Assembly: GCF_964033635.1 (NCBI RefSeq)
Contig: NZ_OZ035533.1
Coordinates: forward strand, 4,712,001-4,776,000
DNA: 64,000 nucleotides
Direction of reading: 5' to 3'
Origin: Chitinophaga sp. MM2321
Lineage (GTDB): Bacteria > Bacteroidota > Bacteroidia > Chitinophagales > Chitinophagaceae
The position numbers were made by a program, and so were the translations under genes. Below, one piece after another: positions 8,279-17,634 of this stretch (the stretch's first letter is position 1; each line of letters begins with the position of its first letter). Below the pieces are notes generated by a model. It saw nothing but the letters and a program-made list of their open reading frames with translations, ran no database searches and was not told where the DNA came from.

Positions 8279-8379
8279 GCTCTAATGATAAAAAATATAC
8301 TTTTTTCAAAAAAAACTATCGATTTTTGACATTTTTCGAAAAAACGTAAAAATATCAGGCCCGGCAATACAGATAAGAT

Positions 8380-8411
8380 AAAAAAACCGTCCTGACAAAG
8401 TCGGGACGGTT
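8380..8411 (-). terminator. Intrinsic terminator of the small lipoprotein gene
   Basis: AACCGTCCTGAC (8385-8396) pairs with GTCGGGACGGTT (8400-8411) with a 3-nt loop and one G-T pair. On the minus strand it runs into a T tract. It lies 27 bp after the lipoprotein stop. Confidence 0.85.
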
Positions 8412-8438
8412 ATTTATTAAACCTGAATAGTTTACTAA

Positions 8439-8672
8439 TTATTTATGTGCAGCTGCAGAATCAACTTTGCTAGCTAATGAATCAACAGTAGCTTTAGCTG
8501 AATCGCCAATAGCCTGTGTAGCTGAATCAGCTACCTGAACGGTAGAATCGATAGCATTAGCAGCTGCAGTAGCAGTTGAATCACCAGTAGCTTCAGTGCT
8601 AGCGCCACCGCAAGCAACAGCGAACAGACCGAAAGAAAGTGCTAAGAAACCAAGTTTGATTGCGTTCTTCAT
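8439..8672 (-). CDS. Small Ala/Thr/Ser/Asp-rich lipoprotein
   Basis: A 77-residue protein with a type II signal peptide: MKNAIKLGFLALSFGLFAVAC, lipobox Cys at residue 21. The mature part is low complexity with repeated DS(T/A) steps (DSTVQVADSATQ, DSAKATVDS, KVDSAAAHK) and resembles short helical lipoproteins. No enzyme motif is present and the function is unknown. It is transcribed away from the sigma factor gene at 8805, and the shared 132-bp gap holds an inverted repeat. Confidence 0.8.
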   Translation of the reverse strand: MKNAIKLGFLALSFGLFAVACGGASTEATGDSTATAAANAIDSTVQVADSATQAIGDSAKATVDSLASKVDSAAAHK

Positions 8673-8726
8673 CGTACAATAATTTTAAGGTGTTTTTTGA
8701 ATGATTTAATCTTTATACCGGGATCA

Positions 8727-8780
8727 CCCAAAAGGTAACCCAAACTTTAAAAAAAAAATTTTTCGGTACTTTGGGTTACC
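8727..8780. promoter_or_regulatory. Inverted repeat in a divergent promoter region
   Basis: GGTAACCCAAA (8734-8744) is repeated in inverted form as TTTGGGTTACC (8770-8780), and a further ACCCAAA stands at 8727-8733. The right arm overlaps TACTTTGG (8767-8774), a near match to a -7 box for the plus-strand sigma gene. It could be an operator or an alternative-sigma promoter element. Confidence 0.5.
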
Positions 8781-8804
8781 AAATGCCTAATAACTGTATT
8801 AAGA

Positions 8805-9380
8805 GTGAAGCAAAATCAAGACATAACAAGAGATAGGGAGTTATTGCTAGGACTGGCAAAAAGCGATGACAAGTCATTGGAAATCATTTATTCGGAAAAT
8901 TTTCCGGTAGTACTTCGGATGATTTTGCAGCACAATGGCTCGGAAGATGATGCAAAGGATGTTTTTCAGGAAGCAATTATCGTGTTATATGAGAAGGTGA
9001 TCAGCGGCGATTTTTCTTTAACCAGCAAACTAAAAACATTTTTATATTCCGTTTGCCGGCATCTGTGGCTGAAAAAAGTACAAAGTACTTACGGACTTTT
9101 TGCTTTGCCCCCCGAAATGGAAGAGATCATCCCCGCTACTGAAGCACTGGATGACCACGCAGCCAAAGATGAACAGTTCAGGATCATGGAAAATTCCATG
9201 GGCAACATCGGAGAACCCTGCAAAACAATCCTGGAAGATTATTATCTGCATAAAAAATCCATGCAGGAAATAGCAGACAAATTTGGCTACACCAACGCCG
9301 AAAATGCCAAAAACCAGAAGTACAAATGCCTGATGCGTTTGAAAAAGTTATTTTTTGATCAGTATAATATATCACTATAA
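8805..9380 (+). CDS. ECF-type RNA polymerase sigma factor
   Basis: A 191-residue sigma-70 family protein starting at GTG. Region 2 is seen at about residues 28-95, with the ECF-like segment SEDDAKDVFQEAIIVLYEKV followed by KLKTFLYSVCRHLWLKK. A C-terminal region 4 helix-turn-helix is less canonical (MQEIADKFGYTNAENAKNQKYKCLMRLKK), and resembles a Bacteroidota group in which this helix reads Y(T/S)NAENAKNQK. The gene ends 14 bp before an anti-sigma-like membrane protease gene, so the two probably form a regulatory pair. Confidence 0.88.
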   Translation: MKQNQDITRDRELLLGLAKSDDKSLEIIYSENFPVVLRMILQHNGSEDDAKDVFQEAIIVLYEKVISGDFSLTSKLKTFLYSVCRHLWLKKVQSTYGLFALPPEMEEIIPATEALDDHAAKDEQFRIMENSMGNIGEPCKTILEDYYLHKKSMQEIADKFGYTNAENAKNQKYKCLMRLKKLFFDQYNISL

Positions 9381-9394
9381 GCAGTAAAGCGGCC

Positions 9395-10489
9395 ATGAAA
9401 GAAGATATGATGTTATTACGTGAAATTGAGCGTTACCTGGAGGGGGAAATGAGCGGACAGGAAAAAGCTGTATTCGAAGAACTGCGTAGAACTCATCCGC
9501 TGATCAACAAACAGGTAATAGAACACCAGCTTTTCCTGCAACAGCTGGGCAGCTATGGTCAACGACAGTCATTACAGGCAAAAATGGATAAGATCCATCA
9601 GCAACTGGACATGCCCAACCTGCGCAAACAGGCACAGGAAGCCACTTATACGGCTAAAAGGATATCCATACGCCGTAAAACCATTACCAACCTGGCAGCA
9701 GCTGCCTGCATCGCACTGGTAACATCATTGTCTACCATCGCTGTAATACAGAAAGCCGCCAAAAATAAATCCACTGCACAATATGAAGATGTAAGAAGGG
9801 TGCTGAATAATATTCAACGCTCCCAGACTGCACTCATGAACGATATCAACAGTAAGAATAAAGCACCTGTAAACCCCGGCACCTACGGTGGAACCGGCTT
9901 TGCAGTATCCGGCAATGGCTATATCGTGACCAACTATCATGTAGTAGCAGGCGCCGACTCCGTATATGTACAGAATAATAAAGGAGAAGCATTTAAAGCG
10001 ATCAGCATTTTTGAAGATATTTCCAGTGACCTGGCTGTATTGAAAATCGCTGATTCTTCCTTTAAAAACCAACCCCTTCCCTATGCATTAAAACCGCAAA
10101 GTGTGAAAGTGGGCGAAGAAGTATTTACCATGGGTTATCCCCGCGATGAAATGGTGTATGGCAAAGGTTATATCAGCGCCAAAACAGGTTTCAACGGCGA
10201 CACTACCGCCTACCAGGTATCCATTCCTGTAAATCCGGGCAACAGCGGCGCACCGCTGCTGGATAGCAAAGGAGATGTAGTAGGGATCGTTACCGGCAAA
10301 CAAACCACCTCAGACGGCATCGCATTTGCAGTGAAATCGGCTCACCTGAAACGGCTGCTCGACGAAGTAGCGAAAGATAAAGGACCGAGAAAAGAATGGA
10401 GCCATAAAAGCCATCTCGAAGGGCTGAACAGGGTAGATCAGATTAAAAAACTGGAAGACTTTGTGTATTTAGTCAAGGTATATAATTGA
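9395..10489 (+). CDS. Membrane trypsin-like protease with anti-sigma-like N-terminus
   Basis: Residues 1-60 (ERYLEGEMSGQEKAVFEELR) resemble the cytoplasmic helical segment of Bacteroidota anti-sigma proteins. A hydrophobic segment at about 98-118 would cross the membrane. Residues 160-345 form an S1C (DegP/HtrA-like) protease with His182 (NYHVV), Asp212 (SDLAVL) and Ser284 (NPGNSGAPL). No PDZ domain follows. The order sigma gene then this gene suggests a membrane sensor in which the protease domain faces the periplasm. Direct sigma binding is inferred. Confidence 0.8.
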   Translation: MKEDMMLLREIERYLEGEMSGQEKAVFEELRRTHPLINKQVIEHQLFLQQLGSYGQRQSLQAKMDKIHQQLDMPNLRKQAQEATYTAKRISIRRKTITNLAAAACIALVTSLSTIAVIQKAAKNKSTAQYEDVRRVLNNIQRSQTALMNDINSKNKAPVNPGTYGGTGFAVSGNGYIVTNYHVVAGADSVYVQNNKGEAFKAISIFEDISSDLAVLKIADSSFKNQPLPYALKPQSVKVGEEVFTMGYPRDEMVYGKGYISAKTGFNGDTTAYQVSIPVNPGNSGAPLLDSKGDVVGIVTGKQTTSDGIAFAVKSAHLKRLLDEVAKDKGPRKEWSHKSHLEGLNRVDQIKKLEDFVYLVKVYN

Positions 10490-10525
10490 TTTAGAGATTT
10501 AGTTATTTATGAATTTATATATTTG

Positions 10526-10553
10526 AAATGCAGCGGAAATCTCCGCTGCATTT
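10526..10553. terminator. Hairpin between convergent genes
   Basis: AAATGCAGCGGA (526-537 of the 10-kb block) pairs perfectly with TCCGCTGCATTT (542-553), ending in T's, and can act in both directions. Weaker flanking complementarity (about 10492-10525 with 10554-10582) extends it. The core recurs in the palindrome at 55877-56010. Confidence 0.8.
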
Positions 10554-10590
10554 TTTAATAACTAAATAAAAAAATCCCTAAATATTTATT

Positions 10591-11307
10591 CTATTTGGCT
10601 TTCCACGATTTGTACTTATCGGTGATCCAATATAGCAGGTCATTATTTGGTAAGCTGCGGATCACATTGTAATCGGGATAATTATCACGCATAAATAACT
10701 GCAGGGAATCTCCTTTGAGACCAGTCACCTGGTTTACCAGCAGCGGCGTGAAGCGGGAGTCGATATATTTTTCTTTCTCCATCACTTCATAATTCTTCTT
10801 AAACTGCCGCTTCTGTTTTTCTTTCTTTGAAAAACGGGTAATAGGGCTAAACACAATACCGGCGCCCTCCGGTGTATTACCACCGGCCAGTGGCTTATTG
10901 GGATTATCCAGTATATAGCCATACTGCTGGCGACGCTCCATAGAATCAATCTGGTACGGGGTGTATTGAGAAGAAATCTCTACTCCTTTCAGGAATTGAC
11001 CTGCCACCACCATTTTCACATTCACCGTTTCGGTACCGGTAGTCTGGCTGACCCTCAGTGTATCCGGGAGATAGCCCACGAAAGTGAATACGATGCGGTC
11101 GTTACGGGAAGCTGAAATTTTATAATAGCCGCCCTGATCAGACAGAGAACGCTTACCTGTGTTTATATTCGTTACAGTAGCAAACGGTAGTACCAGCTTA
11201 TTACTGTCTGATATCTGCCCGGTAACCGTAACCTGTGCACTCGCCAGCTGTGTGGATAACAAGGCGAAAATGCAGCCCAGTGCAAATATGCGTATGAAAA
11301 CCTTCAT
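10591..11307 (-). CDS. Secreted carboxypeptidase-regulatory-like domain protein
   Basis: A 238-residue protein with a signal peptide ending at about ASA-Q25. Residues 27-105 form the beta-sandwich CarboxypepD_reg-like domain (VTGQISDSNKLVLPFATV, then GGYYKISA, then FVGYLPDTLRV), as found at the N-terminus of SusC proteins but here without a barrel. The remainder is basic and rich in Lys/Gln, with no recognised domain. It is probably periplasmic or outer-membrane associated. Function unknown. Confidence 0.75.
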   Translation of the reverse strand: MKVFIRIFALGCIFALLSTQLASAQVTVTGQISDSNKLVLPFATVTNINTGKRSLSDQGGYYKISASRNDRIVFTFVGYLPDTLRVSQTTGTETVNVKMVVAGQFLKGVEISSQYTPYQIDSMERRQQYGYILDNPNKPLAGGNTPEGAGIVFSPITRFSKKEKQKRQFKKNYEVMEKEKYIDSRFTPLLVNQVTGLKGDSLQLFMRDNYPDYNVIRSLPNNDLLYWITDKYKSWKAK

Positions 11308-11427
11308 AGAATTGAATATAGTTTTAAATCCCTACTATCCTTCCTCTCCTGAACAAACATCTCAGTATGTACATTGTTCATATCCTATCCGGCTACAAAT
11401 TAAAGAAAATGATGCGGTGTTAAAAAA

Positions 11428-11459
11428 ACAAAAATCCTCCTGCCTATAGACAGAAGGAT
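11428..11459 (-). terminator. Intrinsic terminator of csbD
   Basis: On the minus strand ATCCTTCTGTC pairs with GGCAGGAGGAT around a TATA loop, then runs into TTTTGTTTTTTT. It lies about 30 bp past the CsbD stop. Confidence 0.85.
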
Positions 11460-11491
11460 CATGTAATTGACATTTCAGGTTAATTTAATGT

Positions 11492-11677
11492 TTATGCTGA
11501 TTTAAGAAGGCTGATCACTTCATCACGGGTTTTACCCAGCTTTTGCTGAAGCTTACCTATCAACTTATCTTCCTGGCCTTCTTCAAATAACAGGTCATCA
11601 TCTGTGAGGTCTGCATATTTCTGCTTGAGACTGCCTTTGATTTCATTCCACTTTCCTTTGATTTGTAACGTATCCAT
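11492..11677 (-). CDS. CsbD family stress protein
   Basis: A 61-residue protein beginning [20 protein letters not shown], the CsbD signature, followed by [25 protein letters not shown]. CsbD proteins are small hydrophilic proteins induced in general stress; the molecular role is unclear. The gene is monocistronic with its own terminator. Confidence 0.92.
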   Translation of the reverse strand: MDTLQIKGKWNEIKGSLKQKYADLTDDDLLFEEGQEDKLIGKLQQKLGKTRDEVISLLKSA

Positions 11678-11758
11678 AACTTTTCAATTTATATGGTGAT
11701 ATAATCGGGTTACTTTCTACAGGAGTGGAGCCAAAGACTATGCCATCAGCAGAAAAAA

Positions 11759-12703
11759 TCAGGCGGTAACCCTGATCCTTGTATCAAAAACCTTGCTTTC
11801 CCCGGCAGCCAGCGTAACCAGTCCAAGCCCGTTGTTAAAGGCGTTGGGCGCTCCGCTGAGGTTCTCTATTGCGATGCTGTTACGATGCGGTGGAATATAT
11901 ATTTGCAAGATCGGGTAGCTGGTACCCGGAAAGAAGGTGATGTTGATATTTTTCACCGGATCGTGGAGGTTGGCTAACGGTTGCGCCTGCGTGAAATCCA
12001 GCAAAAAAGAGTTGTCGAGTTCCACACCAGCCAGCTTCTTACCCTGGGTAAATTCAGTATATGGCAGCACTTTCCCGGTAGGGATCAGCTCCTCATCAAA
12101 TTCCACCATTTCTTTGGAAGCAAAAGTGAGTATCAGTTCATCTACCGGTGTACCGGTATTGAAATAAGGATGCCAGCCATCCATTACCGGAATGGAAGTT
12201 TTGCTGTGGTTGACAATCGCGGTAGTTATCTCCAGCTCGTTATCTGCATGCAGTGTGTAGGTAGCGTTACAGTCATAACTAAAAGGATAGCCGGTATCTG
12301 CTTCTTTAAAACTATGGGATAAGGTTACGGAAGCACTGTGTTCATTGGCATGCTGTTGTGTAACTGTAAATGCGGCATCATACAACATGCCATGAAGCGC
12401 ATTATCGGGCGGTATTGTTTTTTGAATAGTATAAGACACCCCTTCCCACTGGTATTGGGCATCTTTAATACGGCAGGCAAAAGGACTCAGTTTTACCCCC
12501 TTAAAGCTTTCGCGGAGATTATCCTGTAAATCCCGGATACTACTGTAATTATCAATAAGGTTCATTGTTTCACCGTTGCGCTTCACTTTAAAAGCATGCA
12601 ACAACGCGCCGTGTGCAGGAATGATCTCTATCTGTGTACCAGTTTCCTGGTTAGTGAGCGCAATAATATCAAATCCTGCTTCCTGGAAAGTACGTATAAG
12701 CAT
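11759..12703 (-). CDS. Aldose 1-epimerase (mutarotase)
   Basis: A 314-residue galactose-mutarotase-fold protein interconverting sugar anomers. Family-like segments are FKGVKLSPFACRIKDAQYQW, DNALHGMLYDAAF with a catalytic-type His, and GWHPYFNTG with the second His. It lies downstream of xylA on the same strand and probably supplies the anomer used by xylose isomerase. A strong stem-loop separates the two, so expression may be reduced or independent. Confidence 0.88.
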   Translation of the reverse strand: MLIRTFQEAGFDIIALTNQETGTQIEIIPAHGALLHAFKVKRNGETMNLIDNYSSIRDLQDNLRESFKGVKLSPFACRIKDAQYQWEGVSYTIQKTIPPDNALHGMLYDAAFTVTQQHANEHSASVTLSHSFKEADTGYPFSYDCNATYTLHADNELEITTAIVNHSKTSIPVMDGWHPYFNTGTPVDELILTFASKEMVEFDEELIPTGKVLPYTEFTQGKKLAGVELDNSFLLDFTQAQPLANLHDPVKNINITFFPGTSYPILQIYIPPHRNSIAIENLSGAPNAFNNGLGLVTLAAGESKVFDTRIRVTA

Positions 12704-12736
12704 GAGGGTTATTCTTTGAATTGAGCATAAAATATA

Positions 12737-12781
12737 AAAAAATACGAATCATACCACTAAGTGATCAGTGGTATGATTCGT
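12737..12781 (-). terminator. Stem-loop between xylA and the epimerase gene
   Basis: ACGAATCATACCACT (12744-12758) pairs perfectly with AGTGGTATGATTCGT (12767-12781) over 15 bp. On the minus strand it is followed by TATTTTTTTAT and on the plus strand by CATCCCTTTTTTT, so it can stop transcription in either direction. Confidence 0.82.
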
Positions 12782-12792
12782 CATCCCTTTTT

Positions 12793-14121
12793 TTAGATAC
12801 AGCCGTTGATAAGATTCTCCAGCCATTCCTGTCTGCCGCTCAGTTGCTTAGGTTCGCCGTTTGCAATGGCAAAGCTGCGAAGGTCTTCCAGTGACAGTTT
12901 ACCTTCTTCAAATTCTTTTCCTTTACCGGCATCAAAAGAAGCATAACGATCCTGCCGGAATTTTTTATAGGAAGTTTGTGTCAGCACTTTTTCGGCAATG
13001 ATAGCTGCCCTGGCAAAAGTATCTATACCACCGATGTGTGCGTGGAAGATATCTTCGAGATCGGTAGAGTTACGACGTGTTTTCGCATCGAAGTTAACAC
13101 CGCCGCCGCCAAATCCGCCGCCATCAAGGATTACGAGCATGCTTTCAATAAGATCGTTCAGGTTGGTGGGGAACTGATCGGTATCCCAACCATTCTGATA
13201 GTCGCCGCGGTTGGCGTCAATGCTGCCCAACATGCCTGCATCTACAGCTACCTGTAATTCATGCTGGAAAGTATGACCAGCAAGGGTAGCATGGTTTACT
13301 TCGATGTTGAGTTTAAAGTCTTTATCCAGTCCGAAGTGACGCAGGAAACCTATTACGGTGGCACTGTCGTAATCGTATTGATGTTTGGTAGGCTCGCAGG
13401 GTTTGGGTTCAATAAAGAAAGTTCCTTTGAAACCCTGTTTACGCGCGTAATCGCGGGCTACTGTGAGGAACTGTGCCAGGTGTTCCTGTTCCCGTTTCAT
13501 GTTTGTATTCAGGAGGGTCATATAACCTTCCCGGCCACCCCAGAAAACATAGTTTTCACCACCCAGTGCGATGGTAGCATCCAGTGAATTTTTCACCTGT
13601 GTACCTGCATAGGCCAGCACGGAAAAATCAGGATTGGTAGCAGCACCATTCATGTAGCGTGGATTGCTGAATACGTTGGCAGTGCCCCACAACAGCTTTA
13701 CGCCACTGGCCTGCTGCTTTTGTTTGGCGTATGCAACAATCTGCTGCATACGACTTTCGTATTCGGCGATGTTAGCGCCTTCATCCACCAGGTCTATGTC
13801 GTGAAAGCAGTAATAAGGAAGTCCCATTTTGGTGATGAACTCAAAGGCTGCATCCATTTTGTCTTTTGCACTCTGATTGGCATCAGCGGCAGCCAGCCAG
13901 GGGAATGCTTTGGTACCGGGACCAAACGGATCGCCGCCGGTGCCGCAGAAGGTATGCCAGTAGGATACTGCAAAACGGAACAGTTCCTTCATGGACTTAC
14001 CGGCAATCGTTCTGTTTTCGTCATACCACTTATAGGCCAGCGGATTATCAGACTGGGGGCCTTCGTAAGCGATCTTCCCTATCCCTTTAAAATACTCGTG
14101 ATTTCCAAGTGTAATGCTCAT
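12793..14121 (-). CDS. xylA: Xylose isomerase
   Basis: Interconverts D-xylose and D-xylulose. The 442 residues fit the larger class II enzymes. Motifs are [34 protein letters not shown] (metal Glu and catalytic Lys), [34 protein letters not shown] and [11 protein letters not shown]. It lies 37 bp after xylB in the same direction and forms the core of a xylose catabolic module. Confidence 0.97.
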   Translation of the reverse strand: MSITLGNHEYFKGIGKIAYEGPQSDNPLAYKWYDENRTIAGKSMKELFRFAVSYWHTFCGTGGDPFGPGTKAFPWLAAADANQSAKDKMDAAFEFITKMGLPYYCFHDIDLVDEGANIAEYESRMQQIVAYAKQKQQASGVKLLWGTANVFSNPRYMNGAATNPDFSVLAYAGTQVKNSLDATIALGGENYVFWGGREGYMTLLNTNMKREQEHLAQFLTVARDYARKQGFKGTFFIEPKPCEPTKHQYDYDSATVIGFLRHFGLDKDFKLNIEVNHATLAGHTFQHELQVAVDAGMLGSIDANRGDYQNGWDTDQFPTNLNDLIESMLVILDGGGFGGGGVNFDAKTRRNSTDLEDIFHAHIGGIDTFARAAIIAEKVLTQTSYKKFRQDRYASFDAGKGKEFEEGKLSLEDLRSFAIANGEPKQLSGRQEWLENLINGCI

Positions 14122-14158
14122 AAAATGTAAAATTTAAAATACCGTATATCAATAGCCG

Positions 14159-15637
14159 TTAGTGTAACAGGGAGCGTAGTCCGTTCAGCCAGTTACCATA
14201 TGCATCGCGAAACTGCGTTTGCAGTGCTGCATCCGGTTCTATGACTGAAAGACACTCCATACCATGAAACGCTTCTTTCAGATTAACATATCCTGCCCCT
14301 ACTGCTGCACCGCGTGCAGCACCCTGGGCGCCGTCTGTATTGTATAGTTCAATGACTACATTCGCTGTATTGGCAAATGCTTCGCGGAAGACAGGGCTCA
14401 GGAACATATTGGTATGCCCGGCCCTCACGCGGTGGATGTCCAGCTCCATTTCGGCCATGATGTCCATGCCGTAATTGAGGCCGAATACAATGCCTTCCTG
14501 TACTGCACGCAGCATATGCGCCCTGCTATGCGTGTTGAAATTAAGGTTGGTAACGGTGGCGCCTATACTTTTATTTTCGAGGATCCTTTCGGCGCCGTTT
14601 CCAAACGGAAATACCTGTAGTCCCGCTGCCCCTACCGGTGCGGTAGCAGCTTCCTGGTTCATATCGGGATAGGAGATCTCCCCTATCATTTTTTTGAGCC
14701 AGCTGTTGGCGATACCGGTACCGTTCAGGCACATGAGCACGCCATTGCGCACATGCTCTTCTTCATTATTGACATGCACAAACGCGTTGACCCGGCTGTG
14801 GTGATCAAATGCATTTTTATCATGTACGGCATATACCACACCGGAGGTGCCCCCTGTAGTAGCGGCTTCGCCGGGTTGCAGCACGTTCAGTGAAAAAGCA
14901 TTGTTGGGCTGGTCGCCGGCACGATAGGTAACCGGTGTACCTGCCACCAGTCCCAGTATGGACGCCGCCTTTTCTGTCAGTTCCCCTTGTACGCCGAAAG
15001 TGGGTACAATCGCAGACAACAGGTTTTGATCAATATTGTAATGATCCAGTAACTTTTTGCTGACACTGTTTGTTGAAAAATCCCAGAAGGTGCCTTCAGA
15101 AAGACCGGACACCGTAGTACAGGCATCACCGGTTAATTTCATGGCAATGAAATCGCCGGGCAGCATTATTTTATGGATACGCTCATACACCTGTGGCTCG
15201 TTTTCCTGTACCCAGCGTAGTTTTGAAGCAGTAAAGTTACCGGGAGAATTCAGCAGATGTGACAAACAGTATTTATCTCCCAAAGCAGTAAAAGCGTCAT
15301 TCCCTATCTCCACAGCACGACTATCGCACCATATAATAGCAGGGCGTAATACCTGCTGCTCTTTATCCACACACACCAGACCATGCATCTGGTAAGCGAT
15401 ACCAATACCTTTTACAAGGGCCGCATCGAAGGAGAACTGTTGCCGCAACAGCTGCGTGGCGTGAATCACTTCCTGCCACCAGCTTTCGGGGTCCTGTTCC
15501 GCCCAGCTGGGATGTTGCACCAGGATCGGCATCTCTTTGGATGGACTGGTGGCCGATGCTACGCACCTGCCACTGTCTGCATCCAGTAAAGCCGCTTTTA
15601 TCGAAGAAGATCCTATATCATAGCCGATGAAATACAT
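14159..15637 (-). CDS. xylB: Xylulokinase (FGGY family)
   Basis: Phosphorylates D-xylulose with ATP. The 492-residue protein opens with YFIGYDIGSSSIKAALLD, the phosphate-binding motif of FGGY kinases, contains GIGIAYQMHGLVCVD and, near the C-terminus, RAGHTNMFLSPVFREAFAN and DGAQGAARGAAVGAG. It sits between the symporter gene (50 bp upstream) and xylA (37 bp downstream). Confidence 0.95.
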   Translation of the reverse strand: MYFIGYDIGSSSIKAALLDADSGRCVASATSPSKEMPILVQHPSWAEQDPESWWQEVIHATQLLRQQFSFDAALVKGIGIAYQMHGLVCVDKEQQVLRPAIIWCDSRAVEIGNDAFTALGDKYCLSHLLNSPGNFTASKLRWVQENEPQVYERIHKIMLPGDFIAMKLTGDACTTVSGLSEGTFWDFSTNSVSKKLLDHYNIDQNLLSAIVPTFGVQGELTEKAASILGLVAGTPVTYRAGDQPNNAFSLNVLQPGEAATTGGTSGVVYAVHDKNAFDHHSRVNAFVHVNNEEEHVRNGVLMCLNGTGIANSWLKKMIGEISYPDMNQEAATAPVGAAGLQVFPFGNGAERILENKSIGATVTNLNFNTHSRAHMLRAVQEGIVFGLNYGMDIMAEMELDIHRVRAGHTNMFLSPVFREAFANTANVVIELYNTDGAQGAARGAAVGAGYVNLKEAFHGMECLSVIEPDAALQTQFRDAYGNWLNGLRSLLH

Positions 15638-15687
15638 ACCTGAAAAAAATTACGATTGACGAATGATAGACGGTGTTATATTATTTA

Positions 15688-17373
15688 CTACCAAAAAACA
15701 GTATACAATGCGATCAGGATACCGGTAATCAGTAAGGCGCCAACGGTGAAGCCTAAACTTGGTTTAAACATACTGCTGTCGATGGCAAGTCCTTTTGGAT
15801 TATTGGCGCTTGTTTTATCAGACAAGGTGATAATGATCATCCCCACCACACAAATCACAAACACAATACCCATCCGATCAATGAAGGCCATTTCCCACAA
15901 GCCGCTGTCCGGATTCAGTGCGGAATAACCAATCTGATGCAACGGTTCCAGGTTGACCCATGCCGGCATGAATTTCAACAGGAAAGACAACAACAGACCG
16001 CCTATCATGGCAAACATGGCGGCGCTGGAAGTAGTACGTTTCCAGAAGAAACCCAGTGTAAACATAGCAAAGACTCCGGGGGATACAAAACCCGTGTACT
16101 CCTGGATAAACTGGAAGCCACCTTTTTTATCGATACCCAGGAAATTGGAGATAACGATGGCGATAATCATCGTAACGATCACGACTGTACGGCCTACGCT
16201 TACTACCTTTTTCTCATCAGCATCTTTATTATATATCTTCTTATAAATATCCAGGGAGAAGATGGTAGAAATACTGTTGGCTTTACCTGCCAGAGATGCT
16301 ACCACCGCGGCTGTCAACGCAGCAAATGCCAGTCCTTTCAAACCGATAGGTAAGAGGTTCAACAATACAGGATAGGCGTTATCCGGATTCAACACCCCGT
16401 CTTTCATCATTTCTGTTTCAAAAGAACCGTGGTGTTGCTGGTGTAATACATAGGCTGCGATACCTGGCAATACTACAATGATGGGCATCAGCAACTTCAG
16501 GAAACCGGCAAAGAGCAAACCACTGCGGGCAGTTTTGAGATCAGCTCCCAGTGCACGTTGCGTGATATACTGATTACACCCCCAATAGTTCAGGTTTACG
16601 ATCCACATCCCCCCGACGAGTACACTCAATCCGGGTAGATCCAGGTATTTGGGATTCTCCTTATTCAGAATCATGTGGAAGTGATCACCGGCGTGCTCTG
16701 TTAAGAGGGAAAACCCTTTCAATACCCCTGTTGTACCAAAATGCGCTGATACCAGCTGCAAGGCCAGGTAGGTAGTTGCCAGGCCGCCCAGGATCAGGAA
16801 GAACACCTGTATCACATCGGTGTAGCCGATTACCTTCATACCACCCAATGTGATCAGGATAGCAAAGAAGGCCAGCGCCACCATACATACATAGAAGTTA
16901 ATACCTGAAATTGTGGTAATAGCAAGCGCACCCAGGTAGAGGATAGAAGTAAGGTTCACGACCACGTAGAGTAGCAGCCAGAACACGGCCATGATGGTAC
17001 TTACCGTTTGATTATACCTGCGTTCCAGGAACTGGGGCATGGTATAGATCTTGTTTTTCAGGTAAATAGGCAGGAAGAATATGGCGACTACAATCAACGT
17101 AGCGGCAGCCATCCACTCATAGGTAGAAATGGCCAGACCAATATTAAAGCCATTACCGGACATCCCGATAAACTGCTCTGCGGAGATGTTGGAAGCAATC
17201 AGGGATGCACCAATAGCCCACCAGGTAAGCGATCCTTCTGCCAGGAAAAAGTCTTTTGAATCAGTAGTTGCCTTTTTCTTTCTCCGGTAAATATAATACC
17301 CGTAACCGGCCACAATAAAGAAGTATACCAGGAATACCAGGTAATCAACATAGTGAAGTGTGTTTGATTTCAT
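15688..17373 (-). CDS. Sodium/sugar symporter, SSS family (probable xylose transporter)
   Basis: A 561-residue inner-membrane protein of the solute:sodium symporter family, related to SGLT-type galactose/xylose transporters, with about 14 hydrophobic segments. Recognisable parts are DYLVFLVYFFIVAGYGYYIYRRKK at the N-terminus (read from residue 9), then GASLIASNISAEQFIGMSG and GGLATTYLALQLV. It is the first gene of the xylose module, so D-xylose is the likely substrate. Confidence 0.9.
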   Translation of the reverse strand: MKSNTLHYVDYLVFLVYFFIVAGYGYYIYRRKKKATTDSKDFFLAEGSLTWWAIGASLIASNISAEQFIGMSGNGFNIGLAISTYEWMAAATLIVVAIFFLPIYLKNKIYTMPQFLERRYNQTVSTIMAVFWLLLYVVVNLTSILYLGALAITTISGINFYVCMVALAFFAILITLGGMKVIGYTDVIQVFFLILGGLATTYLALQLVSAHFGTTGVLKGFSLLTEHAGDHFHMILNKENPKYLDLPGLSVLVGGMWIVNLNYWGCNQYITQRALGADLKTARSGLLFAGFLKLLMPIIVVLPGIAAYVLHQQHHGSFETEMMKDGVLNPDNAYPVLLNLLPIGLKGLAFAALTAAVVASLAGKANSISTIFSLDIYKKIYNKDADEKKVVSVGRTVVIVTMIIAIVISNFLGIDKKGGFQFIQEYTGFVSPGVFAMFTLGFFWKRTTSSAAMFAMIGGLLLSFLLKFMPAWVNLEPLHQIGYSALNPDSGLWEMAFIDRMGIVFVICVVGMIIITLSDKTSANNPKGLAIDSSMFKPSLGFTVGALLITGILIALYTVFW

Positions 17374-17463
17374 AACGTTCTTACGTGATTATAAATAAAT
17401 TTAGCGGATCAATATAGTAAATAAATGTAAAAAATACGCTTATGACCTCTTAAAATTTAAAAA

Positions 17464-17495
17464 CTGAAAACCGCGGCGGGCACCGCGGTTTTCAG
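17464..17495 (-). terminator. Terminator after the FAD oxidoreductase gene
   Basis: CTGAAAACCGCGG (17464-17476) pairs perfectly with CCGCGGTTTTCAG (17483-17495). On the minus strand it is followed by TTTTTAAATTTT. It lies about 140 bp past the oxidoreductase stop and about 90 bp before the symporter start. Confidence 0.78.
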
Positions 17496-17634
17496 GAGAT
17501 CAAATCTATAAATTTTTATCAGCTATCATAGTCTATTAACAAAAAAAGCAACATTTGATACCCAATTTTGGCACAAAATGTTCCCTCCTGTTGCATTTCC
17601 TGCATTTTTATTTTCCTTTTTAATGTTTACATGT

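Noticed and set aside
8120..8329. Plus-strand 69-residue ORF across the aromatic leader region.
   Set aside because: It is the antisense of the leader peptide and promoter, with Phe/Leu/Lys-rich content explained by A/T-rich DNA.
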